Part shown: one piece after another, positions 15,832 to 23,942 of the stretch
Numbering within the stretch: position 1 is the first letter of the stretch
Layout of the letters: each line of letters starts with the position of its first letter
DNA from: Candidatus Fimousia stercorigallinarum
GTDB taxonomy: Bacteria; Bacillota; Clostridia; Lachnospirales; Lachnospiraceae
Length of the DNA: 48,142 nt
Reading direction: 5' to 3'
NCBI GenBank assembly: GCA_018715775.1
Contig: DVKZ01000128.1
Location: 1 to 48,142 of the forward strand
Position numbers and translations under genes: made by a program
Notes under the pieces: model-generated
Database searches by the model: none
The model's input: the letters and a program-made list of their open reading frames with translations, nothing else
Told to the model about the DNA's origin: nothing

Positions 15832-17505
15832 ATGAAGAACGCAAGTAAGTATCAACGTCAGTATTTTATGCCACCCGAACCGTGTTTTGACTGGGTAAAA
15901 AAAGAATATATTGAAAAACCGCCAATTTGGTGCAGTGTCGATTTAAGAGATGGAAATCAGGCACTCATCATTCCAATGAGTCTGGAAGAAAAACTGGAAT
16001 TTTTCCAGGTTTTAGTTGATGTTGGATTTAAAGAGATTGAAGTAGGTTTTCCTGCCGCTTCTGAAACAGAATATGAATTTTTACGTGCATTGATCGAACG
16101 GAATCTGATCCCGGATGATGTTACGATCCAGGTTTTAACACAGGCACGCGAACACATCATCCGCAAAACATTCGCAGCATTAGATGGATGTAAAAAAGCA
16201 GTTGTACACGTATATAACTCCACTTCTAAGGCACAGCGGGAACAAGTATTCCGTAAATCCAAAGAAGAAATCCTGAAAATTGCAACAGACGGAGCCCAGT
16301 TATTAAAACAACTGGCAGAAGAAACCAACGGTAATTTCTTATTTGAATATTCTCCGGAAAGCTTTACCGGAACAGAACCGGAGTATGCATTGGAAGTTTG
16401 CAACGCTGTCATCGATATCTGGCAGCCGAGACCGGACTGGAAAGTGATCATCAACCTTCCGGTTACAGTAGAACATTCCCTTCCTCATGTTTATGCATCT
16501 CAAATTGAATATATGAGCAAACATATGCACAATCGTGAAAACGTGATCTTATCTCTTCATCCGCACAATGACCGTGGATGCGGCGTTGCCGATACTGAAC
16601 TGGCACTTCTTGCCGGTGCAGACCGCGTGGAAGGTACTTTGTTCGGTAATGGAGAACGTACCGGTAATGTAGATATCGTTACTCTGGCATTAAATATGTT
16701 TGTTCACGGTGTGGATCCAAAATTGAATTTTGAAAATATCATGAAAATCCGTGAAGCTTATGAGCGCTTAACCCGCATGAAAGTCGATGACCGTGCGCCA
16801 TATGCAGGAAAACTCGTATTTGCCGCGTTCTCCGGTTCACATCAAGATGCGATCGCCAAAGGCATGAACTGGATCGATGAAAAGGATCCGGACCACTGGA
16901 CCGTCCCATATCTTCCAATCGATCCTCATGACGTCGGCCGGGAATACGAAGGCGATGTTATCCGTATTAACAGCCAGTCGGGAAAAGGCGGTGTTGCATA
17001 CATTCTGGAACACAATTTCGGATACCGGGTTCCAAAAGGCATGCGCGAAGATGTCGGATATACGGTAAAAGGAATTTCCGATGAAAAACATAAAGAATTG
17101 CTCCCAGATGAAATTTTAAGTATCTTTACGCAGAAATACGTTAATATTGAAAATCCGATCAAATTGATCGAAGTACATTTCAAACAAACGGCAGATGGAA
17201 TTGAAACAGAGGTAACGTTAGGCCGCAGCGGTATTATGAAGATTTATCACGGAAAAGGCAATGGCCGTCTGGATGCGATCAGCAATGCTCTGCAAAGACA
17301 TGGAATTCTTCAATATAAGATCCTTGACTATAAAGAACACTCCCTGACAACCGGTTCTAATTCAAAGGCCTGCGCCTATGTACAGATCCGTATGCCAAAC
17401 GGTGTGATCGTTTGGGGTTCCGGCATCCACACCGATATCATCGATGCTTCTGCACGTGCATTGTTCAGTGCTGTAAACAGAGCCTTGATGATGCTGGAAA
17501 GATAA
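15832..17505 (+). CDS. leuA: 2-isopropylmalate synthase, long (LeuA2-like) form
   Basis: A 557-residue cytoplasmic enzyme condensing acetyl-CoA with 2-oxoisovalerate, the first committed step to leucine. The TIM-barrel domain has the metal/substrate signature VDLRDGNQALI near residue 40 and the HPHNDRGCGVADTELALLAGA block with ligand histidines, followed by GTLFGNGERTGNVD. The C-terminal LeuA dimer domain is the leucine feedback site. The opening NASKYQRQYFMPPEP and the total length match the yeast/actinobacterial-type branch (long form) and not the ~510-residue B. subtilis type. GAAAGGAAATAG precedes the ATG. No other leucine gene is adjacent; the gene stands alone between its T-box and a terminator. 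Confidence 0.96.
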   Translation: MKNASKYQRQYFMPPEPCFDWVKKEYIEKPPIWCSVDLRDGNQALIIPMSLEEKLEFFQVLVDVGFKEIEVGFPAASETEYEFLRALIERNLIPDDVTIQVLTQAREHIIRKTFAALDGCKKAVVHVYNSTSKAQREQVFRKSKEEILKIATDGAQLLKQLAEETNGNFLFEYSPESFTGTEPEYALEVCNAVIDIWQPRPDWKVIINLPVTVEHSLPHVYASQIEYMSKHMHNRENVILSLHPHNDRGCGVADTELALLAGADRVEGTLFGNGERTGNVDIVTLALNMFVHGVDPKLNFENIMKIREAYERLTRMKVDDRAPYAGKLVFAAFSGSHQDAIAKGMNWIDEKDPDHWTVPYLPIDPHDVGREYEGDVIRINSQSGKGGVAYILEHNFGYRVPKGMREDVGYTVKGISDEKHKELLPDEILSIFTQKYVNIENPIKLIEVHFKQTADGIETEVTLGRSGIMKIYHGKGNGRLDAISNALQRHGILQYKILDYKEHSLTTGSNSKACAYVQIRMPNGVIVWGSGIHTDIIDASARALFSAVNRALMMLER

Positions 17506-17520
17506 TCATTCTATTTAAAA

Positions 17521-17556
17521 AGGGGCAGCTACACCAATACGTAGCTGCCCCTTTAT
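17521..17556. terminator. Bidirectional terminator between leuA and dfx
   Basis: AGGGGCAGCTAC (17521-17532) pairs perfectly with GTAGCTGCCCCT (17541-17552) around an 8-base loop. TTTATT follows on plus and TTTTT on minus, so it ends both converging genes. Confidence 0.88.
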
Positions 17557-17578
17557 TATGAAATCTTCTTTTTCAGGA

Positions 17579-17953
17579 TCATGCTTTCCAAAGTCCATGG
17601 AGATTGCAGTATGCATAAACTGCTTCTACTTCATCGCCTTCACACATAGCAAAGCATACTTTTGGTTCATCTCCCGGTTTCAGTAATTTACGCTGATTGC
17701 CCTGTTTTGTCTGTAGAGAAACCCATTCAATGTAATGTTCCGGAAGCATTGGATGTGCAGTAGAACCAACCGATACGGTTACTGTTGTTCCATCTACCGT
17801 ATAAACAGGTACATGTTTTTCTACTGCTGCATCCGTTGTTCCGGGAATGATCTCTGTCATTTTCTGTCCGCAGCACATAACCGGAACTCCCGTATCCTTT
17901 ACCATAGCAATCATATTTCCGCAGTGTTCACAGATTAAAAATTTTTGTTCCAT
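17579..17953 (-). CDS. dfx: Desulfoferrodoxin (superoxide reductase)
   Basis: A 124-residue cytoplasmic iron protein that reduces superoxide to H2O2 without making O2. The N-terminal rubredoxin-like Center I has its four cysteines: CEHC near residue 9 and CC in VPVMCCGQKM. The catalytic Center II ligands (four His and one Cys) are visible in EKHVPVY, HPMLPEHYIEW and YAYCNLHGLWK. The length and the ending are normal for a class with both centres. Strong AAGGAGG precedes the ATG. It follows the hrb gene by 29 bases and is likely co-transcribed; rubredoxin domains are natural electron donors to it. It is a marker of anaerobic life. Confidence 0.95.
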   Translation of the reverse strand: MEQKFLICEHCGNMIAMVKDTGVPVMCCGQKMTEIIPGTTDAAVEKHVPVYTVDGTTVTVSVGSTAHPMLPEHYIEWVSLQTKQGNQRKLLKPGDEPKVCFAMCEGDEVEAVYAYCNLHGLWKA

Positions 17954-17982
17954 ACTAATGTCCTCCTTGTTATATGATCATT

Positions 17983-18606
17983 TTATAAAGAAACTTTTTC
18001 AAAGTCAGATGCCGGATGCTTACAGAGCGGACAGATAAAATCTGCCGGAAGCTCCTCTCCAACATATTCATAACCACAGATCTTACATCTCCAAACCGTC
18101 TTTCCTTCGTTCTTCTTTTCCGGTTTCTGTGGCTGCGGCTTAATATTCTTATGGTAATATTCATAAGTAGCTGACGAAACATCGGTTAATACATCACCAT
18201 CGGTTACATCTGCAATAAACAGCGTGTGGGTACCAAGATCCATCGTTGAAACCACACTGGCAGAGATATAAGCATTCGTACCGGATGTAACGACCATCGT
18301 GCCGTTTGAAGATCTCTTGCATGACGTAAAACCTTCAAATTTGTCTACGTCTCTTCCCGACTGGAATCCAAAATGCTGAAACAGATCAAAATCCGCATCC
18401 TGGCTGATAATAGAAACCGTAAATGCAGATGTCTTCATCACCATGTCATGCGTATAATTCGTTTTGTTGACCGCGATCGCGATCCGGTTTGGTTCTGATG
18501 TCACCTGTGTTGCCGTATTGATGATACACCCGTTATCTTTTTTACCATCACGGGCAGTCAATACAAACAGACCATAAGATAATTTAAACATTGCTGCCTG
18601 ATTCAT
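17983..18606 (-). CDS. hrb: Flavin reductase-rubredoxin fusion (high-molecular-weight rubredoxin)
   Basis: A 207-residue fusion. Residues 1-150 are an FMN-binding flavin reductase-like domain (NQAAMFKLSYGLFVLTARDG, TSEPNRIAIAVNKTNYTHDMV). After a Pro/Lys-rich linker (KPQPQKPEKKNEGK) comes a rubredoxin domain with CKICGY and CPLCKHP, the two CxxC pairs that bind iron. This arrangement is known from Moorella Hrb, which passes electrons from NAD(P)H to flavodiiron proteins. Here dfx lies directly downstream and the flavodiiron gene fprA is divergent 221 bases away, which fits an electron-transfer unit for O2, NO or superoxide reduction. GGAGGTGA precedes the ATG. Confidence in the fusion is high; the exact partner is inferred. 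Confidence 0.93.
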   Translation of the reverse strand: MNQAAMFKLSYGLFVLTARDGKKDNGCIINTATQVTSEPNRIAIAVNKTNYTHDMVMKTSAFTVSIISQDADFDLFQHFGFQSGRDVDKFEGFTSCKRSSNGTMVVTSGTNAYISASVVSTMDLGTHTLFIADVTDGDVLTDVSSATYEYYHKNIKPQPQKPEKKNEGKTVWRCKICGYEYVGEELPADFICPLCKHPASDFEKVSL

Positions 18607-18646
18607 GTATAGTCACCTCCATTTTTTCTTCCCTTTGCTTGATACT

Positions 18647-18668
18647 AAATCTGTCCTTGCACAGATTT
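18647..18668. promoter_or_regulatory. Inverted repeat in the hrb-fprA divergent region
   Basis: AAATCTGT and ACAGATTT form a perfect 8-bp inverted repeat with a 6-base spacer (CCTTGC), 41-62 bases upstream of hrb. A TATACT lies just further upstream on the minus strand (18689-18694), so the repeat would fall in the early transcribed region. It may be an operator or an RNA hairpin. It does not match a PerR or Fur box. Confidence 0.35.
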
Positions 18669-18755
18669 CCGTACAATAAGGTACTTTTAGTATATCACTT
18701 TTTCTCAATAATAAACAGAATTAATTATCATATTTTATTTCATTTCTATATCACC

Positions 18756-18784
18756 TTGAAATGACACAACAAATGATGTATGAT
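18756..18784 (+). promoter_or_regulatory. Putative SigA promoter of fprA
   Basis: TTGAAA (18756-18761), 17 bases, TATGAT (18779-18784). The leader before the ATG is about 37 bases, with AGGAGGAG as ribosome binding site. Confidence 0.6.
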
Positions 18785-18827
18785 AACGATGTTATAAGAT
18801 TTATGATATGATACAGGAGGAGTAAAT

Positions 18828-19982
18828 ATGGAGATCACAAACAGTATCAAATATGTTGGTGTTAATGACCATAAGGTAGATCTTTTTGAAGGACAATACA
18901 TCGTTCCGAACGGCATGGCATACAATTCTTATGTTATCCTTGATGAAAAGATCGCCGTTATGGATACCGTAGATATTAATTTCAAAGATGAATGGCTTTC
19001 CAACATCGCTGAGGTATTAGGTGATAAGAAACCAGATTATCTGATCGTTCAACACATGGAACCGGATCACTCTGCAAACATCAAAAACTTCCTGGATGTC
19101 TATCCGGATGCAACCGTTGTTGGGAATGCAAAGACATTTACGATGATGGATCAGTTCTTCCAGCTTGACCCATCTGTAAAACGCCTTGTTGTAAAAAATA
19201 ACGAAACTTTGACACTTGGTGAGCACGTTCTGACTTTTGTTTTCGCTCCGATGGTTCACTGGCCGGAAGTTATGGTAACCTATGACAGCACAGACAAAGT
19301 TCTTTTCTCTGCAGACGGATTTGGTAAATTCGGTGCCTTGGATGTAGAAGAGGACTGGGACTGCGAAGCTCGTCGTTACTACATCGGTATCGTTGGAAAA
19401 TACGGTGCTCAGGTTCAGAAATTATTAAAAATTGCCGCTACATTGGATATTCAGATCATCTGTCCTCTCCACGGACCGGTTCTTACAGAAAACCTCGGAC
19501 ATTATATTGAAAAATATGATATCTGGTCTTCTTACCGTCCGGAAAATGAAGGTGTCATGATCGCATATACTTCCGTATATGGAAATACAAAGAAAGCTGT
19601 AGAACTTTTAGCTGAAAAATTAAAAGAAAACGGATGCCCGAAAGTCGTTGTAGCTGACCTGGCACGTGATGATATGGCAGAATGCGTAGAAGATGCCTTC
19701 CGTTATGACAGACTGGTTCTTGCAACAACAACATACAATGGAGATATCTTCCCATTTATGAGAACCTTCATCGAACATCTGACAGAAAGAAGCTATCAGA
19801 ACCGTACCGTTGCTTTTATTGAAAATGGTACCTGGGCTGCGACCGCAAAACGCATTATGGCCGGCATGCTTGAAAAGAGCAAAAATCTTACATATGCCGA
19901 TACAACCGTAACGATCAAATCCGCATTAAATGACGAATCCATTGCTGCGATTGATCAGCTTGCTAAAGAACTTTGCAAATAA
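18828..19982 (+). CDS. fprA: FprA-type flavodiiron protein
   Basis: A 384-residue cytoplasmic enzyme that reduces O2 to water and/or NO to N2O. The N-terminal beta-lactamase-like domain carries the di-iron ligands: HMEPDHSANI (H-x-E-x-D) near residue 79, then MVHWPEVMVTY, SADGFGKFG and PLHGPV. From about residue 245 a flavodoxin domain binds FMN, starting MIAYTSVYGNTKKAVELLA and including TTTYNGDIFPFM. No extra rubredoxin or reductase domain is fused, so it depends on an external donor; the divergent hrb is the obvious candidate. Length is normal for class A. O2 versus NO preference cannot be judged from the sequence. Confidence 0.95.
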   Translation: MEITNSIKYVGVNDHKVDLFEGQYIVPNGMAYNSYVILDEKIAVMDTVDINFKDEWLSNIAEVLGDKKPDYLIVQHMEPDHSANIKNFLDVYPDATVVGNAKTFTMMDQFFQLDPSVKRLVVKNNETLTLGEHVLTFVFAPMVHWPEVMVTYDSTDKVLFSADGFGKFGALDVEEDWDCEARRYYIGIVGKYGAQVQKLLKIAATLDIQIICPLHGPVLTENLGHYIEKYDIWSSYRPENEGVMIAYTSVYGNTKKAVELLAEKLKENGCPKVVVADLARDDMAECVEDAFRYDRLVLATTTYNGDIFPFMRTFIEHLTERSYQNRTVAFIENGTWAATAKRIMAGMLEKSKNLTYADTTVTIKSALNDESIAAIDQLAKELCK

Positions 19983-19990
19983 TGTATACT

Positions 19991-20028
19991 AATAACAGGG
20001 AATTGCAAAATTGCAATTCCCTGTTATT
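19991..20028 (+). terminator. Long perfect inverted repeat after fprA
   Basis: AATAACAGGGAATTGCAA (19991-20008) is repeated inverted at 20011-20028 with only AA between, an 18-bp stem starting 9 bases past the fprA stop. It lacks a clean T-tract (ATATATG follows), so it may act as a terminator, a 3'-end stabiliser, or both. Confidence 0.6.
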
Positions 20029-20036
20029 ATATATGC

Positions 20037-20058
20037 AAAAACACCTGATATGTGTTTT
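20037..20058. terminator. Weak hairpin after yigZ
   Basis: AAAACAC and GTGTTTT pair around a 7-base loop; on the minus strand the stem ends in T5. It would end yigZ transcripts, together with the longer hairpin nearby. Confidence 0.4.
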
Positions 20059-20098
20059 CACTGATTTTTCTCCCGGTGTCAAAAAACCGCTGCTTTCA

Positions 20099-20752
20099 TC
20101 AGTCGAACAAAACGACCTCCCCTTCGATGATGCCGTAATACTTCTTTTGACCTTCCTCCAGCTGTATGGCTCCACAAGAAGCTTCGATCAGCTTTTTCCG
20201 AAAAATGCCCATCTTAGAAAGCGGAACGACCATCTGTACAGTTACAGCATCGGTAAAAGCTGTGTCCATGATATGTACATTCTCTGTTGCAGCAATATAC
20301 TGAATCTTTCCATAAAATGAATAATCACATGTCAATTGTGTTACATATCCCAGCCGCTTTTCTACGAGCACTGCAGCAGCAATCCCCGCCTGTACACTTT
20401 TCGTATAAGCACGGACCAGCCCGCCGGTCCCAAGAAGGGTTCCTCCAAAATACCGGATAACAACCGCAACAACATTGTATAAATCTTTCCCGGACAACAC
20501 TTCCAGCATCGGTTTTCCGGCAGTTCCTCCCGGCTCTCCATCATCACTGCATCGCTCCAGAACATGTTCCGTTCCGATCCGAAATGCATAACAGTGATGT
20601 CTGGCATCCCAGTATTTTTTTTTCAGTTTTTCAATATATTCCAGTGCTTCCGCTTCTGTCTCCGCAAGTGCGATATAAGAAATAAATCTTGATTTTTTTT
20701 CAATGATCTCATCCGTTCCTTCATCGAAAATAGTCCAATATGTTTCAAGCAT
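20099..20752 (-). CDS. yigZ: YigZ/IMPACT (UPF0029) family protein
   Basis: A 217-residue cytoplasmic protein. The family signature is clear: KKSRFISYIA near residue 20, ARHHCYAFRIG, then CSDDGEPGGTAGKPMLEVL, VVIRYFGGTLLGTGGLVRAY. The C-terminal part is the DUF1949-type ferredoxin-like domain. YigZ is conserved in most bacteria; eukaryotic relatives (IMPACT) act on translation control, but the bacterial function is not firmly known. Its start is 8 bases past the stop of the DUF6514-like gene, so they form a two-gene operon. The ribosome binding site is weak (TAGGGACGG), which suggests coupling to the upstream gene. Confidence 0.93.
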   Translation of the reverse strand: MLETYWTIFDEGTDEIIEKKSRFISYIALAETEAEALEYIEKLKKKYWDARHHCYAFRIGTEHVLERCSDDGEPGGTAGKPMLEVLSGKDLYNVVAVVIRYFGGTLLGTGGLVRAYTKSVQAGIAAAVLVEKRLGYVTQLTCDYSFYGKIQYIAATENVHIMDTAFTDAVTVQMVVPLSKMGIFRKKLIEASCGAIQLEEGQKKYYGIIEGEVVLFD

Positions 20753-20760
20753 ATCCGTCC

Positions 20761-21045
20761 CTACTCTTTCTCATTAAAAAATGCATCCAGACTTTCCGGC
20801 AGAGAAATCGGCGTCACCTCATAATCGATCAGAAAATTTGCCAGTTCTTCGGCAAAAACGAAAGATTTTGTAATTCCCTTCTCTTCCGCATATTCGAATT
20901 CTTTATCTTCATCAAGGTATTTTTTCTCCAGCCGAACTCCATATGTCTCAGAATTTTCATTCATCTGTATATAATAATATACAATAAACTCTTTTTCAAT
21001 GCCTGCGTCAAATGTTTTGCTTCCTATGAATCTTAATTTCTCCAT
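20761..21045 (-). CDS. Small soluble protein, resembles DUF6514 family
   Basis: A 94-residue acidic protein without signal or membrane segment. It begins MEKLRFIGSKTFDAG, continues with YYYIQMNENSETYGVRLEKK and ends in a helix plus VTPISLPESLDAFF. The layout (short beta sheet with YGVR/I, then helix, then xVTPxxLxD/E) resembles a small clostridial family that I remember as DUF6514; the name is from memory and not checked. No catalytic residues stand out and no function is known. AAGAGGGATTACG precedes the ATG and an extended -10 promoter lies at 21112-21120. It is first in an operon with yigZ. Confidence 0.72.
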   Translation of the reverse strand: MEKLRFIGSKTFDAGIEKEFIVYYYIQMNENSETYGVRLEKKYLDEDKEFEYAEEKGITKSFVFAEELANFLIDYEVTPISLPESLDAFFNEKE

Positions 21046-21111
21046 CGTAATCCCTCTTTCTATTTATTGTTAATTTTCTTAATTTTTGTATATTTTTGTA
21101 AATTCATGCAT

Positions 21112-21120
21112 ATTATACCA
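21112..21120 (-). promoter_or_regulatory. Extended -10 promoter of the DUF6514-like/yigZ operon
   Basis: On the minus strand TGG (21118-21120) directly precedes a perfect TATAAT (21112-21117). The -35 region is poor (TTTTCT at 17 bases), as expected for an extended -10 promoter. Confidence 0.5.
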
Positions 21121-21149
21121 TATTTAAAAATGTAAGAAAACCTTTTTCA

Positions 21150-21178
21150 TTTACTAATTCCGCCTTGTTTGTTATAAT
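21150..21178 (+). promoter_or_regulatory. Putative SigA promoter of the PBP-like gene
   Basis: TTTACT (21150-21155), 17 bases, and perfect TATAAT (21173-21178). The leader is only about 15 bases, with TAGGAGGAA as a strong ribosome binding site. Confidence 0.65.
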
Positions 21179-21199
21179 AGCAACGTAGGAGGAAATGAA

Positions 21200-23494
21200 A
21201 TGAATTTTGATGAAAAATCAATCATAAAAAAAAGAAAATCACTGGCTTTTTATAATATGAGAAAAAAAGGAACTCTTTATACTTTTTTAATCCGAGTGGT
21301 TCTTCTTCTCTGTCTGATCATTTTTCTTGCCGGTGTTGGACTTTTTTTCGGCTTTGTACGGGCAATTCATCATAATACGCCTGTGATGACCATAGATTCC
21401 CTGACACCTGAAGGAGAAGCTTCTATATTATACGATAGCAGTGGAGAAAAAATAGTTTCTTTAGATAAAAATAAAATTAAACAGGAATCCATTTCTCTGA
21501 AACAGATTCCTCAACATCTGCAAAATGCAGTCATTTGCCTGGAAGATTTAGAATATTACGATCACTCCGGAATGAATGCTTACAGCCTGATCAACGGCTT
21601 ATTTATTGATCTGACCTCTGATAATCCTTATGGCTATACGAGTATGATCACAGAGCAGCTGATTGAAAATATGAATCCTGAGATTATGATCAACAGTAAT
21701 TTTTTCAGCCGCTCGGAATATCGCCTCCGGCTGCATTTTCAATCGATTTCTCTCGTATCGAATTCCTCAAAACCTGAGATTTTAGAATATTATCTGAATA
21801 CGATCAGTTTTGGAAATGGCATTCTCGGCGTAGAAAGTGCTTCCCAGGTATATTTTGGAAAGTCTGCCTCGGATCTGACATTATCGGAATGCGCGGTCCT
21901 GGCCGCTACGATTTCTGATCCGGAAGAATATAATCCGCTCACTGAGCCGGATCAAAACCGCGAACGCAGGATCTTGATCCTGGAAAAGATGAATGAAGAA
22001 CATTACATTACCGATGAGATGCTCTCCGATGCGATTCGGGAAAATCCATATAACAATATCCAAAGCGGACAGGCAGAAAATGCGATTGCTCTGACTGCAT
22101 TTGAACAAGAAGCACTCAGACAGCTCTACCGTAATATGCACCGCGAATACAATATCAGTTCTACGAAGTTTTATACGATGCTTTTATATGGCGGTTTAAA
22201 AATTTATACAACTCAAGATTCAGAGTTGCAAAAAACCGTGGATAAAATCGTAAACGATGATACAAATTACTCCAGTGAATCTTCTGATGCAGATGTCTGT
22301 ATTACGCTCATGAATCAGTCTACCGGACAGATTCGGGCAATTGTCGGAAACCGCAGCAACCAAAAATCTGTGATCAACGAAGTAACGCAGGTAACAAGAC
22401 AGCCTGGAACATTATTCCATGTATTGGCAACGTATCTTCCGGGAATTGATTCCAAGTCGCTTACCTTGGCTTCTACGTATGACGATGCTCCATACCAGTA
22501 TCTGGACAGCAATGAAAATGCAGAATCTACCGATGATGAATATCAGGGATTAACGACAATACGAGAAGCACTCCCTGCTGAAATGAACATCATTGCAGCC
22601 AGAGCACAATCCGACGTGACTGCTCAGACCTCTTATAATTATCTGACGAATCTCGGTTTCCGCCATCTCGTGGAATCCGCACAAGATTCCAACGGTAATT
22701 TCGTCACCGATGTACAGCAGTCCATCTGTACGGGACAGCTGATCAATGGTGTTACGAATATGGAAATCACAAAAGCCGTCAGTACACTGGGAAATGAAGG
22801 ATATATGAATTCTCCGGTCCTATATACAAGAGTAACCGATCAAAATGACTTGATCATCTTAGAAAAGAAGACAACAACAACGCACCCTGTTCAGGCGACC
22901 ACTGCATTTTTGATCACCGATGCATTAAAGCAGGATAAGGAAGATCAGATCAAAAATTCAGAAACTGCCTGCTTTGCCGGCAGAACGCTTGACCAGACTT
23001 CTTACTGGTACACCGGTTATACACCGGAGATTACAGCTACCGTATGGCTTGGTTATGACGATGGACGCAGTTTTGAGTCCGATGATACCGAAGAACGGAT
23101 CTGGAAAGAAATCATGAATGCCGCTGTGGATTCTTCTGAAAATATTTTTGTAAAGCCTTCCAATCTGGAAACAGCAGATATCTGCAAAGAATCCGGCAAA
23201 CTCGCCGTATCTTCAATCTGCGATAATGATCCAAGAGGAAACCGGATCATCAGCGAATATTTTTCGCCGGGTACCGTTCCAACTACAACGTGTAATACTC
23301 ATGTAGAGGTAACAATCTGCAGAGAATCCGGCATGCTGATCAGTAATGATTGTCCGAAGAAAGATTATATCCGCAGGATTTATCTTTATCTTCCAACGGG
23401 CAGTAACCTGACGCTGGACAGTGAATATATCCTTCCGGATAAATATGCTTCGGATGAACGCTGTACTGTCCATGACAGCCGCACAGATGAATAA
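21200..23494 (+). CDS. Class A penicillin-binding protein homologue, probably without enzymatic activity
   Basis: A 764-residue protein with one N-terminal membrane helix (about 28-52), a GT51-like domain (about 75-270) and a transpeptidase-like domain (about 330-640). The overall PBP1a layout is well kept, for example EILEYYLNTISFGNG, ASQVYFGKSASDLTLSE, WYTGYTPEITATVWLGYD and a cysteine-rich end (SICDNDPRG, EYFSPGTVP). But the active sites are not. The first GT glutamate remains (E115 in LEDLEYYDHSG), GGSTITQQL is GYTSMITEQL, and the second GT glutamate aligns to Leu178. The transpeptidase SxxK is TLFH (404-407), SxN is EMN (461-463) and KTG is RTL (595-597). I infer a structural or regulatory role in envelope or spore wall assembly, not synthesis. 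Single gene between its own promoter and terminator. Confidence 0.88.
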   Translation: MNFDEKSIIKKRKSLAFYNMRKKGTLYTFLIRVVLLLCLIIFLAGVGLFFGFVRAIHHNTPVMTIDSLTPEGEASILYDSSGEKIVSLDKNKIKQESISLKQIPQHLQNAVICLEDLEYYDHSGMNAYSLINGLFIDLTSDNPYGYTSMITEQLIENMNPEIMINSNFFSRSEYRLRLHFQSISLVSNSSKPEILEYYLNTISFGNGILGVESASQVYFGKSASDLTLSECAVLAATISDPEEYNPLTEPDQNRERRILILEKMNEEHYITDEMLSDAIRENPYNNIQSGQAENAIALTAFEQEALRQLYRNMHREYNISSTKFYTMLLYGGLKIYTTQDSELQKTVDKIVNDDTNYSSESSDADVCITLMNQSTGQIRAIVGNRSNQKSVINEVTQVTRQPGTLFHVLATYLPGIDSKSLTLASTYDDAPYQYLDSNENAESTDDEYQGLTTIREALPAEMNIIAARAQSDVTAQTSYNYLTNLGFRHLVESAQDSNGNFVTDVQQSICTGQLINGVTNMEITKAVSTLGNEGYMNSPVLYTRVTDQNDLIILEKKTTTTHPVQATTAFLITDALKQDKEDQIKNSETACFAGRTLDQTSYWYTGYTPEITATVWLGYDDGRSFESDDTEERIWKEIMNAAVDSSENIFVKPSNLETADICKESGKLAVSSICDNDPRGNRIISEYFSPGTVPTTTCNTHVEVTICRESGMLISNDCPKKDYIRRIYLYLPTGSNLTLDSEYILPDKYASDERCTVHDSRTDE

Positions 23495-23500
23495 AGTCGC

Positions 23501-23536
23501 AAAAAGAGCCCGCTTCTTAAAAAACGGGCTCTTTTT
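23501..23536. terminator. Strong bidirectional terminator after the PBP-like gene
   Basis: AAAAAGAGCCCG (23501-23512) pairs with CGGGCTCTTTTT (23525-23536) around a 12-base loop; U-tracts exist in both directions, so it may also end spoVAE. Confidence 0.85.
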
Positions 23537-23584
23537 ATCTATATAAAAAGCAATCAAAATGATTACTTGAATATAGGACGTTTT

Positions 23585-23941
23585 TTATTTCTTCATTTTC
23601 GGCTGGAAGATCAACGATGCCAGATACGAAAATACGAGTGCAGAGGATGTTCCTACGGCAGCCGCTTTAAAACCGCCCCGGAACAATCCCAAAAAACCAT
23701 CCTGATCAACAGCTTCTTTTACACCCTTCCAAAGATTATAACCAAATCCGGACAGCGGAACCGTAGCTCCGCATCCTCCAAATCTCTCTAATTTATCATA
23801 TATGCCGGCTGCACCTAAAATGACACCACTGATTACGAGTAATACCATAATTCTTCCCGGCATTAATTTTGTCTTTTCCATAAAGATCTGAACAATCACG
23901 CATATGATCCCTCCAACCAAAAATGCCATCAGATAATTCAT
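23585..23941 (-). CDS. spoVAE: Stage V sporulation protein AE (SpoVAEB type)
   Basis: A 118-residue membrane protein of the spore SpoVA complex that moves Ca2+-dipicolinate into the forespore and out at germination. It has three to four hydrophobic segments and the family pattern: MNYLMAFLVGGIICVIVQI, then KLMPGRIMVLLVISGV, FGGCGATVPLSGFGYNLWKG and FRGGFKAAAVGTSSAL. The frame is open 21 codons further upstream, within spoVAD; the homology begins at MNYL (start 23939-23941), with AAAGGAG before it. It follows the spoVAD stop by one base. Transcription from the SigF/SigG-like promoter of spoVAD is likely. Confidence 0.93.
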   Translation of the reverse strand: MNYLMAFLVGGIICVIVQIFMEKTKLMPGRIMVLLVISGVILGAAGIYDKLERFGGCGATVPLSGFGYNLWKGVKEAVDQDGFLGLFRGGFKAAAVGTSSALVFSYLASLIFQPKMKK

Positions 23942-23942
23942 A

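Noticed and set aside
18607..18827. PerR or Fur box between hrb and fprA
   Set aside because: No match to TTATAATNATTATAA or the Fur 19-mer; only a different inverted repeat is present.
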